64,000 nucleotides of DNA. Origin: Hydractinia symbiolongicarpus (lineage: Eukaryota; Cnidaria; Hydrozoa; Anthoathecata; Hydractiniidae). Where the stretch lies: the NCBI RefSeq assembly GCF_029227915.1, contig NC_079883.1, forward strand, positions 1,488,001-1,552,000. The letters run 5' to 3'. Positions 22,117 to 34,960 of this stretch are shown here, one piece after another (within the stretch, counting starts at the first letter, position 1; each line of letters begins with the position of its first letter). The notes under the pieces are model-generated. The model saw only the letters and a list, made by a program, of their open reading frames with translations. It was not told the DNA's origin and made no database searches. Position numbers and translations under genes: made by a program.

Positions 22117-25100
22117 CTTGGCCCGTATAGTCTAGTATATACAAAGAAGGTACCCTGTGAGTAAACTCATTTCCAGAACGATTTTTTAAATTATCTTTTC
22201 ACCACTAAAACGCATGAGACTTGTAGTTTTCAAAAATGTTTTCATTTTTGATGAGACGCTTAATGAAAGAAGTTTAATCGCCAGCAAACGAAAACCCGCG
22301 ATTTCACGTAAATCCCGGGCTTGGCCCGTATAGTCGAATGTATACAAAGAAAGTACCCTGTGAGTAAACTCATTTCCCGAACGATTTTTTAAATTATCTT
22401 TTCACCACTAAAACGCATGAGACTTGTAGTTTTCAAAAATGTTTTAATTTTTGATGAGACGCTGAATAAAAGAAGTTTAATCGCCGGCAAACGAAAACCT
22501 GCGAATTCCCGTAAATCCCGGACTCGGCCCGTATAGTCAAAAGTATACAAAGAAAATACCCAGGGATTAAACTCATTTCCCGAACGATTTTTTAAATTAT
22601 TTTTTCACCACTAAAACGCATGAGACTTGTAGTTTTTAAAAATGTTTTCATTTTTGATGAGACGCTGAATAAAAGAAGTTTAATCGCCGGCAAACAAAAA
22701 CCCGCGATTTCCCGTAAATCCCGTGCTTGGCTCGTATAGTCGAGTATATACAAAGAAAGTACCCTGTGAGTAAACTCATTTCCTGAACGATTTTTTAAAC
22801 TATCTTTTCACCACTAAAACGCATGAGACTTGTAGTTTTCAAAAATGTTTTCATTTTTGATGAGACGCGGAATAAAAGAAGTTTAATCGCCGGCAAACGA
22901 AAACCCGCGATTTCCCGTAAATCCCGGACTCGGCCCGTATGGTCAAAAGTATACAAAGAAAATACCCAGGGAGTAAACTCATTTCCCGAATTATTTTTTA
23001 AATTATTTTTTCATCACTAAAACGTATGAGACTTGTAGTTTTCAAAAATGTTTTCATTTTTGATGAGACGCTGAATAAAAAAAGTTTAATCTCCGGCAAA
23101 TTAGAACCCGCGATTTCTCGTAAATCCCGGGCTTGGCCGGTATAGTTGAATGTATATAAAGAAAGTACCCAGGAAGTAAACTGATTTCCAGAACGATTTT
23201 TTAAATTATCTTTTCACCACTAAAACGCACGAGACTTGTAGTTTTCAAAAATGTTTTCATTTTTGATGAGACGCTGAATAAAAGAAGTTTAATCGCCGGC
23301 AAACGAAAACCCGCGAATTCCCGTAAATCCCGGACTCGGCCCGTATAGTCAAAAGTATACAAAGAAAATACCCAGGGAGTAAACTCATTTCCAGAACGAT
23401 TTTTTAAATTATCTTTTTACCACTAAAACGCATGAGACTTGTAGTTTTCAAAAAAGTTTTCCTTTTTGATGAGACGCTGAATAAAAGAAGTTTAATCGCC
23501 GGCAAACGAAAACCCGCGATTTCCCGTAAATCCCGTGCTTGGCCCGTATAGTCTAGTATATACAAAGAAGGTACCCTGTGAGTAAACTCATTTCCAGAAC
23601 GATTTTTTAAATTATCTTTTCACCACTAAAACGCATGAGACTTGTAGTTTTCAAAAATGTTTTCATTTTTGATGAGACGCTTAATGAAAGAAGTTTAATG
23701 GCCAGCAAACGAAAACCCGCGATTTCACGTAAATCCCGGGCTTGGCCCGTATAGTCGAATGTATACAAAGAAAGTACCCTGTGAGTAAACTCATTTCCCG
23801 AACGATTTTTTAAATTATCTTTTCACCACTAAAACGCATGAGACTTGTAGTTTTCAAAAATGTTTTAATTTTTGATGAGACGCTGAATAAAATAAGTTTA
23901 ATCGCCGGCAAACAAAAAACCCGCTAATTCCCGTAAATCCCGGACTCGGCCCGTATAGTCAAAAGTATACAAAGAAAATACCCAGGGAGTAAACTCATTT
24001 TCCGAACGATTTTTTAAATTATCTTTTCACCACTAAAACGCATGAGACTTGTAGTTTTCAAAAATGTTTTCATTTTTGATGAGACGCTGAATAAAAGAAG
24101 TTTAATCGCCGGCAAACGAAAACCCGCGAATTCCCGTAAATCCCGGACTCGGCCCGTATAGTCAAAAGTATACAAAGAAAATACCCAGGGAGTAAACTCA
24201 TTTCCCAAACGATTTTTTAAATTGTTTTTACACCACTAAAACGCATGAGACTTGTAGTTTTTAAAAATGTTTTCGTTTTTGATGAGACGCTGAATAAAAG
24301 AAGTTTAATCGCCGGCAAACAAAAACCCGCGATTTCCCGTAAATCCCGTGCTTGGCTCGTATAGTCGAGTATATACAAAGAAAGTACCCTGTGAGTAAAC
24401 TCATTTCCAGAACGATTTTTTAAACTATCTTTTCACCACTAAAACGCATGAGACTTGTAGTTTTCAAAAATGTTTTCATTTTTGATGAGACGCGGAATAA
24501 AAGAAGTTTAATCGCCGGCAAACGAAAACCCGCTATTTCCCGTAAATCCCGGACTCGGCCCGTATGGTCAAAAGTATACAAAGAAAATACCCAGGGAGTA
24601 AACTCATTTCCCGAACGATTTTTTAAATTATTTTTTTACCACTAAAACGTATGAGACTTGTAGTTTTCAAAAATGTTTTCATTTTTGATGAGACGCTGAA
24701 TAAAAGAAGTTTAATCGCCGGCAAACAAAAACCCGCGATTTCCCGTAAATCCCGTGCTTGGCTCGTATAGTCGAGTATATACAAAGAAAGTACCCTGTGA
24801 GTAAACTCATTTCCAGAACGATTTTTTAAATTATCTTTTCACCACTAAAACGCAAGAGACTTGTAGTTTTCAAAAATGTTTTCATTTTTGATGAGACGCG
24901 GAATAAAAGATGTTTAATCGCCGGCAAACGAAAACCCGCGATTTCCCGTAAATCCCGGACTCGGCCAGTATAGTCAAAAGTGTACAAAGAAAATACCCAG
25001 GGAGTAAACTCATTTCCCGAACGATTTTTTAAATTATTTTTTCACCACTAAAACGTATGAGACTTGTAGTTTTCAAAAATGTTTTCATTTTTGATGAGAC

Positions 25101-25977
25101 GCTGAATAAAAGAAGTTTAATCGCCGGCAAACAAAAACCAGCGATTTCCCGTAAATCCCGGACTCGGCCCGTATAGTCAAATGTATACAAAGAAAGTACC
25201 CTGAGAGTAAACTCATTTCCAGAACGATTTTTTAAATTATCTTTTCACCACTAAAACGCACGAGACTTGTAGTTTTCAAAAATGTTTTCATTTTTGATGA
25301 GACGCGGAATAAAAGATGTTTAATCGCCGGCAAACGAAAACCCGCGATTTCCCGTAAATCCCGGACTCGGCCAGTATAGTCAAAAGTATACAAAGAAAAT
25401 ACCCAGGGAGTAAACTCATTTCCAGAACGATTTTTTAAATTATCTTTTCACCACTAAAACGCACGAGACTTGTAGTTTTCAAAAATGTTTTCATTTTTGA
25501 TGAGACACTGAATAAAAGAAGTTTAATCGCCGGCAAACGAAAACCCGCGATTTCCCGTAAATCCCGGACTCGGCCAGTATAGTCAAAAGTATACAAAGAA
25601 AATACCCAGGGAGTAAACTCATTCCCCGAACGATTTTTTAAATTATTTTTTCACCACTAAAACGCATGAGACTTGTAGTTTTCAAAAATGTTTTCATTTT
25701 TGATGAGACGCTGAATAAAAGAAGTTTAATCGCCGGCAAACAAAAACCCGCGATTTCCCGTAAATCCCGGACTCAGCCCGTGTAGTCAAATGTATACAAA
25801 GAAACTACCCAGGGAGTAAACTCATTTCCAGAACGATTTTTTAAATTATCTTTTTACCACTAAAACCCATGAGACTTGTAGTTTTCAAAAAAGTTTTCCT
25901 TTTTGATGAGACGCTGAATAAAAGAAGTTTAATCGCCGGCAAACGAAAACCCGCGATTTCCCGTAAATCCCGTGCTT
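22117..25977. repeat. Satellite array block B, 19 monomers between the LINE copies
   Basis: About 3860 bases, 19 x 203 within a few bases, so the phase of the array is kept across the LINE duplication. It resumes mid-monomer with CTTGGCCCGTATAGTC, exactly where the left flank stopped, and ends at the CCCGTGCT junction of copy 2. It contains one uninserted target-site relative at 23535. The duplication breakpoint lies near 24650-24700, where the sequence switches from matching 32750 to matching 16350. No gene is visible. Confidence 0.95.
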
Positions 25978-26122
25978 TTTTTGATTTTGATTTTGATTTT
26001 CTCTTTATTTAACGTCGATAGATACAATAGTATTTAAATAACTAATTTAAATCGACAACAAAACGTAAAACAAGGCAAACAGCGATAAAAAATAAGAAAA
26101 ATAAATAAATAAATAAGTAAAG
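25976..26122 (-). other. LINE 3' UTR, AATAAA and TCAAAA-type tail (copy 2)
   Basis: As in copy 1: AATAAA on the minus strand at 26009-26004, three TCAAAA-type units, and a seven-A end abutting CCCGTGC of the satellite. No length change of the tail relative to copy 1, although such microsatellite tails usually vary quickly; this supports a recent DNA-level duplication. Confidence 0.8.
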
Positions 26123-28975
26123 TTAAAATATGTATGGTATATCCATGCATATTTTACAGGTGCAAACATCACCTTCCCAAAATTTTATTGAGCTACGGAA
26201 GGCTTCGAGAGAAGGAGCATTCTTTGTAGCGTCAGGCACAGATATCCATAGCTTCCCTGCAATATTTGATAAAGTATTTAAGCCATAGTACGTTGTCCGA
26301 CAAGTTGGTCGCCTGATCAAATTAAAGCAACGAAGGTTGTACCTGTTTTCCCTAACAGAAAATATCTCGTTCATATATAGAGGTGACAATCCATTTAAAA
26401 ATTTGTAAACCTCTTTCATTAAATTCTGTAAATTGATGATGTGAATATTTTTAACATTACATAAAGATAAAAGTTCATCGTAACTGCCATTTATATCGTC
26501 CTGTATGATTCTTAGACAACGTTCATGAATACGATTGATTCGATTATTCGCAACTTTTCCACAAAACATCCATACTAAGGGACAGTAAGAAAACTGAGAC
26601 AAAATAAATGAATTGAAGAGAAAACGCTTCATCTTGGGTGTCAAAAAGGAAGATATCCTTTGAAGCACGTTGAGTTTCCTACTAGCCTTATTACAGATGT
26701 TTTTGACATGCGAATGAAAGTTTAGTCTCGAGTCAATCGTAACACCAAGAAGCACTACAGACGATTTACACGCAATTTTCAAATGGTTAAATATCAAACT
26801 TTCATCGTGATGACCTAATACAATATATTGATACTTTTTCAAATTTATTGCTAAGTAATTTTCATAAAACCAATTATTAACTATGACCAAATTAGTAAGC
26901 AGTGTTTGTTTTACATCTTCTAATGAATTTTCACAAGCATATAAGGTGTTATCATCTGCAAAGTTACAAAGGGATGATTGAATAATGAACCAGGATAAAT
27001 CGTTTATAGAATAATTGAAGAGAGGAGGTCCTAAGATTGATCCTTGTGGAACTCCAACTTGAAGAGGAAGCCATTCGCTAAAAGAAGAATTTATTCTGGT
27101 TCTCTGAAAACGATTTTTCAAGTATGAGTGAATAAATAATAAAGAGGATTCAGAAAAACCATAGGCATGCAGCTTTGCAATAAGCAAATCATGGTTGATA
27201 GTATCAAAAGCTTTTGAAAGGTCCATTAGCACTGCTCCAACTACACCCTTATTATCAAGTGTGCTTTTCCATTGTTCAATCATTCGAATGAGAGCATATT
27301 GTGTATTATAACCCTTTCTGAAGCCTGATAGATGAGGGCTGAGTTTGTCATGCATAAAAGTGTGCATTTGATTAAGAATAATTCTTTCAAAAACCTTTGA
27401 TAAACAGGGAAGCAAGCTAACAGGTCTATAGTTCTCCTTATCATTACAGTCATCCTTCTTAAAAACAGGTATAACCTCTGCAAGTTTTAAATCATCAGGA
27501 AAAATATTAGACTGTAAACAAAAATTTATAATATTAGTGAGGATAGGAACAAAGATATGAATAAACTTTTATAACATAAAAACTGGAAAATCACCACTAA
27601 CAGAAGATTTCTTTGCATCCATGTCTTTGATGACTTTGAGAACATCAGGCTGTTCAACCAGCGAAAAATAGAACTTTTCATCATAACCCACATTTTCACG
27701 AATTTTCAAAATACTGATGTGATTAGTATACGAGTGGATTGCATCGTGAATGGTTGCTGTATGTGTATCATCGTTTGGTTTGATTGGTAAATTTTTCGTG
27801 ATGTTGGTGTAATATTCATTGAAGATTTTGCATAATTTTTGTTCGTCGGTGACTATCTTTTCTTTCTCGATTAAGATAATTTTGTTGTTGTTATAACTAA
27901 CGTTTGAAAACAATGGCTTGACAGACTTCCAGAACTTTTTATTATCAGTAATGCTTGTCATACGTAAACCCTTGAAATACGAACGTCTGGTTTTTCGTAA
28001 TAAGGAAACACAGTAGTTTCTCTGTCTAGTGAAGTTGGACCAATTTTCTTTTGATCGTGATTTGTTATATATGCGACGAAGTTTGGATCTGTGCATAATA
28101 GCTTTGCGAAGCTCCTTGGTGATAAAAGGTGCGTTATTGAATCTTAGTATTTTCTTTTTCAATGGTGCAAAATGGTTTAGCGTAGACGTGATGCATAAGT
28201 TGAATTGGTTAAAGTCGTAATTGTTCTCAAGTAATTTCAAAAAGTTCATTGATAATGTTCTTTCAAAATCAAAGTAGTCAATTTTGTTGTAATTTCTGTA
28301 GTGTTTCACAATTGGGTCGCCTTTAATCACGTTCATTCTCATCACACTTCCAACAAATAAATGCCAATCTGATATGCCAGTTTCGATTGTTACACTATTT
28401 TTAAAGAAATTTGGTTGATTTGTTAATATGTGATCAATGCAAGAAGGCGAAGTACTTGACTTAAAGCAGGTTGGTGATTTGATTAGTCTATGGAGGTCGT
28501 ATGTTGAAATGAAGTTATCGAAATCTGTGTCACTTATTTCCATGTTTAAATCACCCATAATTATGATGTTTTCGTGATAGTTGAGATGTGAAATCAATAC
28601 ATTTGCGATTTGAGTTAAAAAGTAGTAATTTTTTTGTAACGGTGGTTTATATGCACCGATTAAAAGCCATTTGCGTTTTCGAAGATTTATTTCGACAACT
28701 AAAACTTCGATATCATCCGGTAAAGTATATTTTCGCAACACTTTGAAGGGAATATTTTCATTTATATAGAGTAAAATACCGCCACCATGTCCATTTCTAT
28801 CTTTCCTCAGAATTGCGTAATTATCTAACTTAAATTGAGCATCAGTGAACGATTCATCTATTTTCGTTTCAGTTAGAAGCAGAACATCAATGTTGTGCTT
28901 GAAAGTTAAATCAATTTCTTCGAACTTGTTTCGCAACCAGTTTACGTTCAAATGACCGACTATCAAGTTACACAT
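26123..28975 (-). pseudogene. LINE ORF2, endonuclease-reverse transcriptase with premature TAA at codon 469 (copy 2)
   Basis: The reading frame is the same length as copy 1 (468 codons, a stop, then 481 codons before the normal end). A two-base change (TC to AT on the plus strand at 27571-27572) turns Leu-Lys into Leu-stop, with TAA at 27571-27569. The stop lies between the endonuclease (residues 1-210) and the reverse transcriptase (about 495-760), so only an endonuclease plus linker could be made. Residue 13 is Trp instead of Ser, within the conserved HLNVNS motif of the endonuclease. No frameshift is seen; the reverse transcriptase half (27568-26123) is otherwise the same as in copy 1, including Pro651. 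Confidence 0.93.
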
Positions 28976-29074
28976 GTTACTGCGACGTAGAGTGAAAATA
29001 TCATATGTTGAATCAAAAGTATCTGAGGCAGTGTTCGGTGGATCTGTGTCGTAAATTTCGACAGGTTTTTTGTG

Positions 29075-30157
29075 TCAATCCTCAATCACCTGTAGAAAGT
29101 TCCGAGACAATATTGAAGTCCCTTTCATATTTAGGTGAAGGCGACTTCTATTCAAATGTAAGTCGGGGTTTATATTATCATTATTGATAAAGCCGATGTT
29201 TCTTTGTTCGCAAAGATGAGCGAGAGATTTGTTGACTGCCATTACCTTTTCATTTAGTCTGTCTTTTCGTTGAATTATGCCCGATATCATTACATTATTT
29301 TCACCAGATTTCAATTTAATAGCCAATTTTACTATGTTTTGAGCAATTTGATCGGTTTCGATTCTATTAAGATCGTTAGTGCCACAATGAATAATAATGT
29401 TATCGGGAGACATGTTTGTAGTTGGTATTGCGTAACTTTCCATGCATTTAGTCGTGGCTCCAGAGAAGGATTTCACTATAATCTTGTTCTCGTTTGAAGA
29501 AAGTTTCCAGCCCTTCACTTCTTTTACAATCGAGTCTCCAATTATTTGCGTAACTTTAGATTTTTTGTCAGATCTCCTTCGCGGCGTTTTATGCGGCACT
29601 TCGTTGGCAACACTATTTACATCATCCATTATTTCATCAATGGGCAAGTTTTCAAAGCGATTTGCGTGAATAAAGGAACTCTGTTTAATGATTTTTGCCT
29701 TAACGGTGTCCTTGGGAATTGTAAAATTCTCGTTTGTTTCGCAAGATTTTAATTTGTTGAAGCTATGAGAGTTATGTAGTATGTCGTCACGCGTTGATGA
29801 TTTCGTCGCTAATAACATTTGTATCATTTCATTTTTGGCATTTACTTCCTTTTCCAAAAATAAAATCCTTTCCTCCAACACACTAAACATTTTATTACTA
29901 TCCCATTCAGTAGAAACGTGACGGTTTGACAGAGCAACATTTTTAACACATTCATCAAGGTAGTTTTTAAGATCGTGTATTAGCTCACCTTTCATTTTTT
30001 GTAAGTTGATGTTTGAATACATGCGGTCTATAAACGATTCATCACTTTCTTTAACTCCATTTCTTTCAAGAATTATAGGAATATCTGAAGTCGAGCTTAT
30101 TTTACGAAGTGGTGTATCAATGAATTTTACAATTGGTGTATTAGTTAAATTTTCCAT
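29075..30157 (-). CDS. LINE ORF1 protein, SGNH/esterase type (copy 2)
   Basis: Open over its full length, and the first ATG is at 30157; the open frame continues 5' through a TTG at 30205. Same coiled coil and SGNH blocks as copy 1. The only amino-acid difference I see is His at residue 350 (counted from the TTG), giving HLNRSRLHLN. As far as I recall, His or a similar residue is common at this place in related ORF1 proteins, so copy 2 may hold the ancestral state and Gln in copy 1 may be the newer change. It ends in the same TGA in frame with the following ORF2. Confidence 0.88.
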   Translation of the reverse strand: MENLTNTPIVKFIDTPLRKISSTSDIPIILERNGVKESDESFIDRMYSNINLQKMKGELIHDLKNYLDECVKNVALSNRHVSTEWDSNKMFSVLEERILFLEKEVNAKNEMIQMLLATKSSTRDDILHNSHSFNKLKSCETNENFTIPKDTVKAKIIKQSSFIHANRFENLPIDEIMDDVNSVANEVPHKTPRRRSDKKSKVTQIIGDSIVKEVKGWKLSSNENKIIVKSFSGATTKCMESYAIPTTNMSPDNIIIHCGTNDLNRIETDQIAQNIVKLAIKLKSGENNVMISGIIQRKDRLNEKVMAVNKSLAHLCEQRNIGFINNDNINPDLHLNRSRLHLNMKGTSILSRNFLQVIED

Positions 30158-33100
30158 GCTGCTCAGTTGTGCCTCGTATAATGTCCGTTTTGGGTGCCGC
30201 GACAACTCGTGACTTGGCCCGTATAGTCTAGTATATACAAAGAAGGTACCCTGTGAGTAAACTCATTTCCAGAACGATTTTTTAAATTATCTTTTCACCA
30301 CTAAAACGCATGAGACTTGTACTTTTCAAAAATGTTTTCATTTTTGATGAGACGCTTAATGAAAGAAGTTTAATCGCCAGCAAACGAAAACCCGCGATTT
30401 CACGTAAATCCCGGGCTTGGCCCGTATAGTCGAATGTATACAAAGAAAGTACCCTGTGAGTAAACTCATTTCCCGAACGATTTTTTAAATTATCTTTTCA
30501 CCACTAAAACGCATGAGACTTGTAGTTTTCAAAAATGTTTTAATTTTTGATGAGACGCTGAATAAAAGAAGTTTAATCGCCGGCAAACGAAAACCCGCGA
30601 ATTCCCGTAAATCCCGGACTCGGCCCGTATAGTCAAAAGTATACAAAGAAAATACCCAGGGATTAAACTCATTTCCCGAACGATTTTTTAAATTATTTTT
30701 TCACCACTAAAACGCATGAGACTTGTAGTTTTTAAAAATGTTTTCATTTTTGATGAGACGCTGAATAAAAGAAGTTTAATCGCCGGCAAACAAAAACCCG
30801 CGATTTCCCGTAAATCCCGTGCTTGGCTCGTATAGTCGAGTATATACAAAGAAAGTACCCTGTGAGTAAACTCATTTCCAGAACGATTTTTTAAACTATC
30901 TTTTCACCACTAAAACGCATGAGACTTGTAGTTTTCAAAAATGTTTTCATTTTTGATGAGACGCGGAATAAAAGAAGTTTAATCGCCGGCAAACGAAAAC
31001 CCGCGATTTCCCGTAAATCCCGGACTCGGCCCGTATGGTCAAAAGTTTACAAAGAAAATACCCAGGGAGTAAACTCATTTCCCGAAGGATTTTTTAAATT
31101 ATTTTTTCACCACTAAAACGTATGAGACTTGTAGTTTTCAAAAATGTTTTCATTTTTGATGAGACGCTGAATAAAAAAAGTTTAATCTCCGGCAAATTAG
31201 AACCCGCGATTTCTCGTAAATCCCGGGCTTGGCCGGTATAGTTGAATGTATATAAAGAAAGTACCCAGGAAGTAAACTGATTTCCAGAACGATTTTTTAA
31301 ATTATCTTTTCACCACTAAAACGCACGAGACTTGTAGTTTTCAAAAATGTTTTCATTTTTGGTGAGACGCTGAATAAAAGAAGTTTAATCGCCGGCAAAC
31401 GAAAACCCGCGAATTCCCGTAAATCCCGGACTTGGCCCGTATAGTCAAAAGTATACAAAGAAAATACCCAGGGAGTAAACTCATTTCCAGAACGATTTTT
31501 TAAATTATCTTTTTACCACTAAAACGCATGAGACTTGTAGTTTTCAAAAAAGTTTTCCTTTTTGATGAGACGCTGAATAAAAGAAGTTTAATCGCCGGCA
31601 AACGAAAACCCGCGATTTCCCGTAAATCCCGTGCTTGGCCCGTATAGTCTAGTATATACAAAGAAGGTACCATGTGAGTAAACTCATTTCCAGAACGATT
31701 TTTTAAATTATCTTTTCACCACTAAAACGCATGAGACTTGTAGTTTTCAAAAATGTTTTCATTTTTGATGAGACGCTTAATGAAAGAAGTTTAATCGCCA
31801 GCAAACGAAAACCCGCGATTTCACGTAAATCCCGGGCTTGGCCCGTATAGTCGAATGTATACAAAGAAAGTATCCTGTGAGTAAACTCATTTCCCGAACG
31901 ATTTTTTAAATTATCTTTTCACCACTAAAACGCATGAGACTTGTAGTTTTCAAAAATGTTTTAATTTTTGATGAGACGCTGAATAAAATAAGTTTAATCG
32001 CCGGCAAACGAAAACCCGCTAATTCCCGTAAATCCCGGACTCGGCCCGTATAGTCAAAAGTATACAAAGAAAATACCCAGGGAGTAAACTCATTTTCCGA
32101 ACGATTTTTTAAATTATCTTTTCACCACTAAAACGCATGAGACTTGTAGTTTTCAAAAATGTTTTCATTTTTGATGAGACGCTGAATAAAAGAAGTTTAA
32201 TCGCCGGCAAACGAAAACCCGCGAATTCCCGTAAATCCCGGACTCGGCCCGTATAGTCAAAAGTATACAAAGAAAATACCCAGGGAGTAAACTCATTTCC
32301 CAAACGATTTTTTAAATTATTTCTTCACCACTAAAACGCATGAGACTTGTAGTTTTTAAAAATGTTTTCATTTTTGATGAGACGCTGAATAAAAGAAGTT
32401 TAATCGCCGGCAAACAAAACCCCGCGATTTCCCGTAAATCCCGTGCTTGGCTCGTATAGTCGAGTATATACAAAGAAAGTACCCTGTGAGTAAACTCATT
32501 TCCAGAACGATTTTTTAAACTATCTTTTCACCACTAAAACGCATGAGACTTGTAGTTTTCAAAAATGTTTTCATTTTTGATGAGACGCGGAATAAAAGAA
32601 GTTTAATCGCCGGCAAACGAAAACCCGCGATTTCCCGTAAATCCCGGACTCGGCCCGTATGGTCAAAAGTATACAAAGAAAATACCCAGGGAGTAAACTC
32701 ATTTCCCGAACGATTTTTTAAATTATTTTTTCACCACTAAAACGTATGAGACTTGTAGTTTTCAAAAATGTTTTCATTTTTGATGAGACGCTGAATAAAA
32801 AAAGTTTAATCTCCGGCAAATTAGAACCCGCGATTTCCCGTAAATCCCGGGCTTGGCCGGTATAGTTGAATGTATATAAAGAAAATACCCAGGGAGTAAA
32901 CTCATTTCCCGAACGATTTTTTAAATTATTTTTTCACCACTAAAACGTATGAGACTTGTAGTTTTCAAAAATGTTTTCATTTTTGATGAGACGCTGAATA
33001 AAAAAAGTTTAATCTCCGGCAAATTAGAACCCGCGATTTCCCGTAAATCCCGGGCTTGGCCGGTATAGTTGAATGTATATAAAGAAAGTACCCAGGAAGT

Positions 33101-33884
33101 AAACTGATTTCCCGAACGATTTTTCAAATTATTTCTGCACCACTAGAACGAATGAGACTTGTAGTTTTCAAAAATGTTTTCATTTTTGATGAGACGCTGA
33201 ATGAAAGAAGTTTAATAGCCGGCAAACGAAAACCCCTGATTTTCCCTAAATCCTGGTCTCAGCCCGTATAGTCGAAAGGATACAAAGGAAGTACTCAGGG
33301 AGTAAACTGATTTCCCGAACGATTTTTCAAATTACTTCTGCACCACTAGAAGGAATGAGACTTGTAGTTTTAAAAAATGTTTTCATTTTTGATGAGACGC
33401 TGAATAAAAGAAAATTAATAGCCGGCAAAAAAAAACCGTGATTTTCCCTAAATCCCGGACTTGGCCCGTATAGTCAAAAGTATGCAAAGGAAGTACTCAG
33501 GGAGTAAACTCATTTCCCGAACGATTTTTTAAATCATTTTTTCACCACCAAAACGCAAGAGACTTGTAGTTTTCAAAAGTGTTTTCATTTTTGATGAGAC
33601 GCTGAATGAAAGAGGTTTAATCGCCGGCAAACGAAAACCCGCGATTTCCCGTAAATCCCGTGCTTGGCTCGTATAGTCGAGTATATACAAAGAAAGTACC
33701 CTGTGAGTAAACTCATTTCCAGAACGATTTTTTAAATTATCTTTTCACCACTAAAACGCATGAGACTTGTAGTTTTCAAAAATGTTTTCATTTTTGATGA
33801 GATGCGGAATAAAAGATGTTTAATCGCCGGCAAACGAAAACCCGCGATTTCCCGTAAATCCCGGACTCGGCCAGTATAGTCAAA

Positions 33885-34960
33885 AGTGTACAAAGAAAAT
33901 ACCCAGGGAGTAAACTCATTTCCCGAACGATTTTTTAAATTATTTTTTCACCACTAAAACGTATGAGACTTGTAGTTTTCAAAAATGTTTTCATTTTTGA
34001 TGAGACGCTGAATAAAAGAAGTTTAATCGCCGGCAAACAAAAACCCGCGATTTCCCGTAAATCCCGGACTCGGCCCGTATAGTCAAATGTATACAAAGAA
34101 AGTACCCTGAGAGTAAACTCATTTCCAGAACGATTTTTTAAATTATTTTTTCACCACTAAAACGTATGAGACTTGTAGTTTTCAAAAATGTTTTCATTTT
34201 TGATGAGACGCTGAATAAAAGAAGTTTAATCGCCGGCAAACAAAAACCCGCGATTTCCCGTAAATCCCGGACTCGGCCCGTATAGTCAAATGTATACAAA
34301 GAAAGTACCCTGAGAGTAAACTCATTTCCAGAACGATTTTTTAAATTATCTTTTCACCACTAAAACGCACGAGACTTGTAGTTTTCAAAAATGTTTTCAT
34401 TTTTGATGAGACGCGGAATAAAAGATGTTTAATCGCCGGCAAACGAAAACCCGCGATTTCCCGTAAATCCCGGACTCGGCCAGTATAGTCAAAAGTGTAC
34501 AAAGAAAATACCCAGGGAGTAAACTCATTTCCCGAACGATTTTTTAAATTATTTTTTCACCACTAAAACGTATGAGACTTGTAGTTTTCAAAAATAATTT
34601 CATTTTTGATGAGACGCTGAATAAAAGAAGTTTAATCGCCGGCAAACAAAAACCCGCGATTTCCCGTAAATCCCGGACTCGGCCCGTATAGTCAAATGTA
34701 TACAAAGAAAGTACCCTGAGAGTAAACTCATTTCCAGAACGATTTTTTAAATTATCTTTTCACCACTAAAACGCACGAGACTTGTAGTTTTCAAAAATGT
34801 TTTCATTTTTGATGAGACGCGGAATAAAAGATGTTTAATCGCCGGCAAACGAAAACCCGCGATTTCCCGTAAATCCCGGACTCGGCCAGTATAGTCAAAA
34901 GTATACAAAGAAAATACCCAGGGAGTAAACTCATTTCCAGAACGATTTTTTAAATTATCT
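33885..34960. repeat. Three-monomer (609 bp) tandem duplication
   Basis: The rare AGTGTACAAAG variant (instead of AGTATAC) occurs at 33885 and at 34494, an offset of 609 bases (3 x 203). The monomers after each agree, including CCTGAGAGTAAACTC and GCGGAATAAAAGATG types. The second copy has AATAATTTC in place of AATGTTTTC in one hairpin. Confidence 0.72.

Larger units (their letters stand above)
16350..24690. repeat. LINE-containing satellite duplication, left unit
   Basis: First unit of a tandem duplication that carries a whole LINE with its flanking monomers. Downstream of and within the LINE, every landmark recurs 8096 bases later (18027 to 26123, 20979 to 29075, 22823 to 30919). Upstream of the LINE the offset is 8299 (17481 to 25780, 16551 to 24850). 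The 203-base difference is one monomer, present here just left of the LINE (around 17500-17720) and absent from the right unit. From about 24014 the offset drops to 8095, a single-base change. Confidence 0.9.
25978..30212 (-). mobile_element. Non-LTR retrotransposon copy 2, ORF2 broken by a stop
   Basis: Same element as at 17882-22116, shifted by exactly 8096 bases over its whole length, with identical junctions, tail and AATAAA (26009-26004). Reading side by side, I find six substituted bases in about 4.2 kb: 20352/28448 (T/C, silent), 20842/28938 (G/C, ORF2 Ser13Trp), 19475-19476/27571-27572 (TC/AT, stop), 21060/29156 (T/A, ORF1 Gln350His) and 21321/29417 (C/T, silent). The list may not be complete. 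Identical junctions inside duplicated flanks show that it was copied as DNA with the satellite and not by a second retrotransposition. Confidence 0.95.
24650..32750. repeat. LINE-containing satellite duplication, right unit
   Basis: Second unit of the tandem duplication described at 16350-24690. Relative to the left unit it lacks one monomer directly left of the LINE: here GAAACTACCC runs straight into AGGGAG at about 25800, whereas the left unit has GAAACTACCCTGAGAG and an additional monomer. Past about 32760 the sequence follows a different series of subfamily-B monomers, so the match ends. Confidence 0.9.

Noticed and set aside
26123-27415. A separate 430-residue reverse transcriptase gene starting at 27415
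   Set aside because: The supposed start is a Leu codon inside the ORF2 frame. The frame is continuous with the rest of ORF2 apart from the single TAA at 27571-27569, so this is one broken ORF2.
17882-30212. Two independent retrotransposon insertions at the same target
   Set aside because: Both copies have the same junctions, the same tail length and matching flanks for kilobases on both sides, so one insertion followed by duplication explains them.
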